Source: SIG636 sp045537905 | Lineage (GTDB): Bacteria > Bacillota > Clostridia > Oscillospirales > CAG-382 | Length of the DNA: 64,000 nt | Assembly: GCA_045537905.1 (NCBI GenBank) | Contig: JAZSQJ010000038.1 | Location: 12,518-76,517 of the forward strand | Direction: 5' to 3' | In this document: piece after piece, positions 60,300-64,000 of the stretch | Layout of the letters: each line of letters begins with the position of its first letter | How positions within the stretch are numbered: the first letter of the stretch is position 1 | The notes under the pieces: generated by a model | The model's database searches: none | The model's input: only the letters and a program-made list of their open reading frames with translations | Told to the model about the DNA's origin: nothing | Position numbers and translations under genes: made by a program

Positions 60300-61931
60300 A
60301 TGAACGGTTTGTTTTCCTTGCCTCTTTACCTACAGGGACTGAGGCGTGTCCGTGTAGTGGGCATAGCTATGGCGGTGATATATACCGTGCTTAATTCTTT
60401 ACTTGCCATCCTCGCAAAGGAGCCTATGTCTCATTGCACGACCTGCTGTGGAGTCTGCGGTGCAAACGGCGTACACAGTGCAGAGTTTGCCCGTTACGTT
60501 TTCCTTGTTCCCCTGGTGGCGGTTGTAATCAGCTACGCAATGTTTTCCTGGCTTACAAGCCGCCGTTCATCGGATTATTATCACTCCCTGCCCCAAAAAA
60601 GAACCACTGTATTCGTAAGTCAGACCTTGGCGGCGCTTACCTGGTGCTTAGGTATAATATTACTTAGCTTTGCGGTGGAAGGCGTACTGTGGGGCGTACT
60701 GCATGGGCGTAGCGTACCCTTTATCGTATACGTAAACTCCATCGTCTGGGGCTTTACGGCGGCGTTGCTTTTTTCCGCCTGTACGGTTTTGGGTGTTTGC
60801 CTTGCAGGTACAAAGGCCTCGGCGGTTCTGGCTGCCCTTTCGGCATTACTGTCTCCCACCCTTATCGTCGCCTGGGTCGTTAAGGTGTTGGATATAGCTT
60901 ATCCTTATTTTATAAAGGAACGTACTATCCTGCCCTATCTGGGCGGCGGCAGATATATGCTTGGTAAGTTCCTTTATATATGGGATTTTAAGAGCTACGA
61001 TTACGAGGCAAACGAGCTGGCACAGGGTGAGCTTTCCGCACTGCTTTCCGAGCAAGTTTTTGCCTTGGCTTTGTTGGGTCTGGCGTATTGGGCCTTTGTA
61101 AAGAGAAAAAGCGAAATTGCCTCTTCCTCCTCCTTACAAGGAGGCTTGTACCACAAAATTGCCCGCACTGCCCTTGCATTTCCCTTTGCTATGGTGGCGG
61201 CATACCATCTGTTTTGGGGAGAGGGCGTGGCAACGGGAATGCTGTGGCTACTGGGCTCCCTCCTTGCCTTCTGTGTGTATCAGTTTGTCGCTTCCAAAAG
61301 TCTTAAGTCTCTGATAAAAGCCCTGCCTTGGTTTGCCACAGTAATTGCCGCCTGCGGCATCGTTGCAGGCTCGGTAGGTCTCAGCATCGCAATAATGAAG
61401 GGCAACGACCCCGACGACGTATCCGAGATAGAAAGCGTAGTTATAACGGGGTATATGTTCAGCGCCTTTGATTTCCTTAAGGATACGGAGATAAAGGACG
61501 AGGAGGGTATAAAGGCAGTGCTTCAATCCTATCCGCCTGTGGACTCGGAGCGTACCCTGACTACTCTTGTAATCAACTATAAAAACGGCAAAACCGTTTA
61601 CCGTAAATACAAATACAGCGAAAAGGCGCTGGAGCAATACGTTATCAGCACACCGGCGCTCAGTAAGCAGCTGTATCCTTTACCCAAGGGCGTGGAGCTT
61701 GATGGGGATAAGGACAAAGAGCTTTGGGACAGCTTCAACCAAGAGTACTATAAGCTGGGCATAGAGGACCGCAGAAGGGCAACGGCAAAATACCAAAACG
61801 CAGACCAATATAAAAGCTTTTCCGTAAAGGTCATAGAGGGCGACAAGCTCAGAGAAAAAACCTATTACGTCTACGCCTCCGCTATGCCAAAAACCTATAA
61901 GCTTATCACGGAAGGGGGATACAATGCATGA
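60300..61931 (+). CDS. ABC-2-like permease, paralogue 2
   Basis: 543 residues, AAAGGAG site upstream. Same layout as paralogue 1: helical membrane region with SSDYYHSLPQKRTTVFVSQ, span at about 335-365 (ALPWFATVIAACGIVAGSVG), C-terminal outer domain (DDVSEIESVVITG ...). A CTTCCGVCG cysteine cluster lies in the first outer loop (about 44-52). Stop overlaps the next start by 4 bases. Confidence 0.82.
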   Translation: MNGLFSLPLYLQGLRRVRVVGIAMAVIYTVLNSLLAILAKEPMSHCTTCCGVCGANGVHSAEFARYVFLVPLVAVVISYAMFSWLTSRRSSDYYHSLPQKRTTVFVSQTLAALTWCLGIILLSFAVEGVLWGVLHGRSVPFIVYVNSIVWGFTAALLFSACTVLGVCLAGTKASAVLAALSALLSPTLIVAWVVKVLDIAYPYFIKERTILPYLGGGRYMLGKFLYIWDFKSYDYEANELAQGELSALLSEQVFALALLGLAYWAFVKRKSEIASSSSLQGGLYHKIARTALAFPFAMVAAYHLFWGEGVATGMLWLLGSLLAFCVYQFVASKSLKSLIKALPWFATVIAACGIVAGSVGLSIAIMKGNDPDDVSEIESVVITGYMFSAFDFLKDTEIKDEEGIKAVLQSYPPVDSERTLTTLVINYKNGKTVYRKYKYSEKALEQYVISTPALSKQLYPLPKGVELDGDKDKELWDSFNQEYYKLGIEDRRRATAKYQNADQYKSFSVKVIEGDKLREKTYYVYASAMPKTYKLITEGGYNA

Positions 61932-62884
61932 AAGGCTTGTTTTCGTTTCCCATATACGTACAAGGCTTAAAGCGTGTGCGGGCCTTGGGGTTTATTACCA
62001 CCGCATGCCTTGTGTTTATAAACGTTGTAACCACAATGGAAGTAAACTTCAGAAATTTAAGATTTAACGGTGACTGTATATACTGTTTGAAGGAGCTTAA
62101 CCATTATGAGGTTTTTGCAACGGATTGGATGGTAGTAATTGGTTTGTTTGTACCTCTTGTTACTTTCACCACCTTTTCCTACCTCAATAAGCGTTCTGCT
62201 GCAGACTTTTACCACTCCCTGCCTGCAAAACGCAGAACGGTGTTTATAAGTCAATGGGCGGCAAGCCTTACCTGGACACTGGGCTCGGTTGCCCTATGCG
62301 TTGGAGTAAACGCCGTTTATTGGATTGCTGAGGGAGCACCGCTTCACTTTTTCGTGTGGTTTGACGTTCTTGTCTGCACTTCTGTCTTGGTGTTGTATCT
62401 ATCCGCTTGCACGGCGTTGGGGGTAATACTAACGGGTAACATCCTTTCCTCTGCCGTGTCGGCAATCCTTATCGGCTGTTTGCCGCCCTTTGTTGTGGAA
62501 TGCTTCAAAAGGGTATTAACGCTTATGTTCCCTCGTATGGCGCCTAATATGGCAATCTATACGCACCTGGACAGTTACCGATTTCTTCCCAAAAGAATGT
62601 ATTTCGACCCCTACGGCGGTGATTACGGCTTGGATATGGGGGTGCTTATAAGCTTTATCTTTGCCCTTGCTTTGGGTGCTCTAGCGTGCCTTGCCTATGA
62701 AAAAAGACAAAGCGAAACCCTTAGCCGTCCAAGCGTTTGGGAGCTGGTGGTATTGCCTGTGGCTATTATGACAGCCTTCAGCTTTGTTGCCGAATATAGC
62801 TTATCCGGTCCGGAATTGTTTTCTGTAACGCTGATAATCTATCTGTTGTGTCGGCATAACGCTCGTGATTTTAAGCTGTACTGA
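61928..62884 (+). CDS. ABC-2-like permease, paralogue 3, lacking the C-terminal outer domain
   Basis: 318 residues, overlapping paralogue 2 by 4 bases. It aligns with the membrane half of the other two (AADFYHSLPAKRRTVFISQ) and ends at HNARDFKLY, where they continue with a last span and about 200 outer residues. Only 42 bases separate it from the ATPase gene, so the missing part is not present downstream. The protein may be a functional short form or a decayed copy. Retained start, ribosome-binding context and even codon pattern argue against a recent frameshift. Confidence 0.78.
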   Translation: MKGLFSFPIYVQGLKRVRALGFITTACLVFINVVTTMEVNFRNLRFNGDCIYCLKELNHYEVFATDWMVVIGLFVPLVTFTTFSYLNKRSAADFYHSLPAKRRTVFISQWAASLTWTLGSVALCVGVNAVYWIAEGAPLHFFVWFDVLVCTSVLVLYLSACTALGVILTGNILSSAVSAILIGCLPPFVVECFKRVLTLMFPRMAPNMAIYTHLDSYRFLPKRMYFDPYGGDYGLDMGVLISFIFALALGALACLAYEKRQSETLSRPSVWELVVLPVAIMTAFSFVAEYSLSGPELFSVTLIIYLLCRHNARDFKLY

Positions 62885-62926
62885 GGTTTATTGCTATAGG
62901 CAATCAGAGAAAGGAGAGTAATTAAT

Positions 62927-63826
62927 ATGATAAAAACAGAAAACCTGACTAAAATATTTGGTAAAAGGATAGCTATAAACAATATAAGCTGCAGCATAAG
63001 CAAGGGCAGCCTTTGCGGTATAGTGGGCAGTAACGGCGCAGGTAAATCTACCCTGCTTCGCCTGCTTGCGGGGGTCTACAAGCCCGACAGCGGCAGCGTT
63101 ACCTATAACGGCAAGCCTGTTTGGGACAACCCCGAGGTAAAGGAAAAAACGGTGTTTATAGCGGACGAGCTGTACCTGCCTGCCACTCAAAGCATAAAAA
63201 GTATGGCATCAATGTACAAGGCTGTATATAAAGACTTTGATATGGGCAGACTAAAGGAGCTGTGTTCTGCTCTGAACCTGGACTTCAAGGCAAGCTTCAA
63301 CAGCTTTTCCAAGGGTATGCGCCGACAGGCGGCAACCATCCTCGCTATGTCGGCACTGCCCGAGTATCTGCTGTTTGACGAGACCTTTGACGGTCTTGAC
63401 CCCGTTATGCGCGGTATAGTAAAACAGCTTATCTACGAGGATATGTCCAGGCGTGGCACCACCGTTGTTCTTACCTCCCACTCCTTGAGGGAGCTGGAGG
63501 ACTGTTCGGACAGCCTTATGCTTATTCATCAGGGAGGCGTGGTGCTGGATAGCGAGCTGCAGGGTCTGAAGGAAAAATTCTTAAAGGTGCAGATAGCCTT
63601 TGAGGAGGACTGCGGCAAGGAACGCTTCACCGGTATGGAGCTGTACGGCTTTACCAAGCTGGGCAAGGTGGGTGTCTTTATGGTAAAGGGAGACAGGGAG
63701 GAAACGGAGGCAAAGCTAAAGGCGATGAACCCCGTTTTGCTGGATATACTGCCCCTGACACTGGACGAGGTCTTTGTAACTGCCCTGGGCGCGCTGGGAT
63801 ACAGCATAGACGGAATAAGTGTATAA
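62927..63826 (+). CDS. ABC transporter ATP-binding protein
   Basis: 299 residues, AAAGGAGAG site upstream. Walker A GSNGAGKST (about 37-45), Q-loop region, signature-like SFSKGMRRQ, Walker B YLLFDETFDGLD and the switch histidine in LTSHSLRELED. The C-terminal 80 residues resemble the regulatory tail of BcrA/YtrB-type ATPases. Energises export together with the three permeases upstream. Confidence 0.93.
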   Translation: MIKTENLTKIFGKRIAINNISCSISKGSLCGIVGSNGAGKSTLLRLLAGVYKPDSGSVTYNGKPVWDNPEVKEKTVFIADELYLPATQSIKSMASMYKAVYKDFDMGRLKELCSALNLDFKASFNSFSKGMRRQAATILAMSALPEYLLFDETFDGLDPVMRGIVKQLIYEDMSRRGTTVVLTSHSLRELEDCSDSLMLIHQGGVVLDSELQGLKEKFLKVQIAFEEDCGKERFTGMELYGFTKLGKVGVFMVKGDREETEAKLKAMNPVLLDILPLTLDEVFVTALGALGYSIDGISV

Positions 63827-63853
63827 ATTTTCCTATAAACAGCAAAAAAACTA

Positions 63854-63882
63854 TTGACAACGGGCGTCTTGTGTGGTAGAAT
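63854..63882 (+). promoter_or_regulatory. Promoter of the tRNA-Gln gene
   Basis: TTGACA (63854-63859), 17-nt spacer, TAGAAT (63877-63882), about 43 bases before the tRNA. Confidence 0.8.
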
Positions 63883-63925
63883 ACCTTTTGCGTAAGGGAG
63901 TTCTCTCTCGGACGCCCAAGAAAAT

Positions 63926-63999
63926 AGCGGGTTTGTGTAAGGGTAGCACAGCAGACTCTGACTCTGTATGTGAGGGTTCGAATCCTTCACCCGCTGCCA
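63926..63999 (+). tRNA. tRNA-Gln(CTG)
   Basis: 74 nt including encoded CCA (63997-63999). Acceptor stem AGCGGGT (63926-63932) with ACCCGCT (63989-63995), discriminator G. D stem GTGT/GCAC with loop AAGGGTA. Anticodon stem GCAGA/TCTGT, loop CTCTGAC giving anticodon CTG at 63958-63960, which reads CAG. T arm GAGGG-TTCGAAT-CCTTC. All stems pair with a few G-T pairs. Confidence 0.93.
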
Positions 64000-64000
64000 A

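Noticed and set aside
61928..62884. Frameshifted permease pseudogene
   Set aside because: Only 42 bases separate it from the next gene, so no remnant of the missing C-terminal domain is present in another frame; annotated as a short intact gene instead.

Overview
The window looks like a chromosomal segment of a Gram-positive, anaerobic, probably gut-associated Clostridia (Oscillospirales-like; the rank is an inference). Supporting signs are strong AGGAGG ribosome-binding sites, TTGACA-17-TATAAT promoters, a ylxM-ffh-rpsP-khpA-rimM-trmD operon, a bacterial-type dimeric glycyl-tRNA synthetase, BlaI/BlaR1 and YtrA-type regulators, and many secreted proteins ending in type I dockerins. No phage, IS element, CRISPR array or rRNA was seen.

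Layout. 1-11263: a surface/secretome cluster with a partial subtilisin-like protease, three small secreted dockerin proteins, a BlaI/BlaR1 pair whose BlaR1 carries unusual extracellular domains, and two BspA-like leucine-rich-repeat dockerin proteins. 11777-17833: a 2018-residue secreted beta-helix giant with its own promoter and putative operator. 17940-18896 (minus): a lipoprotein. 19150-20034: a FliB-like cysteine-cluster protein. 20401-30718: a ten-gene operon that matches no named system I know. It encodes a DUF4145-pseudokinase fusion, an intact Ser/Thr kinase, a 55-residue ORF, a 1176-residue Upf1/Dna2-like SF1 helicase, a probable winged-helix protein, a zinc-ribbon membrane protein and four more membrane proteins. 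This is my main candidate for an undescribed system (defence or stress response). 30830-33187 (minus): a tandem helveticin-J-like secreted dockerin protein. 33395-36302: a ClC transporter, then homoserine dehydrogenase on the minus strand.

36452-44015: an ABC half-transporter/DUF1854/ABC half-transporter module followed by a GpsA-like dehydrogenase and glyS, probably one transcription unit ending at a terminator near 44054. 44100-44700 is non-coding and full of small hairpins. 44731-47008 (minus): a GH73 glucosaminidase with dockerin, preceded by a membrane-anchored copper-amine-oxidase-N-like protein. 47160-49268: a ClpC-like AAA+ protein with a degenerate second ATPase domain. 49360-55429: the ylxM-ffh-rpsP-khpA-rimM-trmD operon extended by an O-antigen-ligase-like protein and two DUF4330 proteins. 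55568-55837: an HPr-like protein lacking the usual arginine next to His15. 56359-58161: uvrC. 58316-63826: a YtrA-type GntR regulator with three ABC permeases and an ATPase, controlled by a near-ideal promoter overlapped by a 14-bp inverted repeat. 63926-63999: tRNA-Gln(CTG).

How parts fit together. Eight secreted proteins carry dockerins of two sequence flavours, implying docking to cohesin scaffolds encoded elsewhere, since none is in this window. The secretome (protease, LRR proteins, beta-helix, helveticin-like protein, glucosaminidase) suggests a cell-surface complex acting on other cells, mucus or peptidoglycan. Functional statements come from motif reading without database searches.
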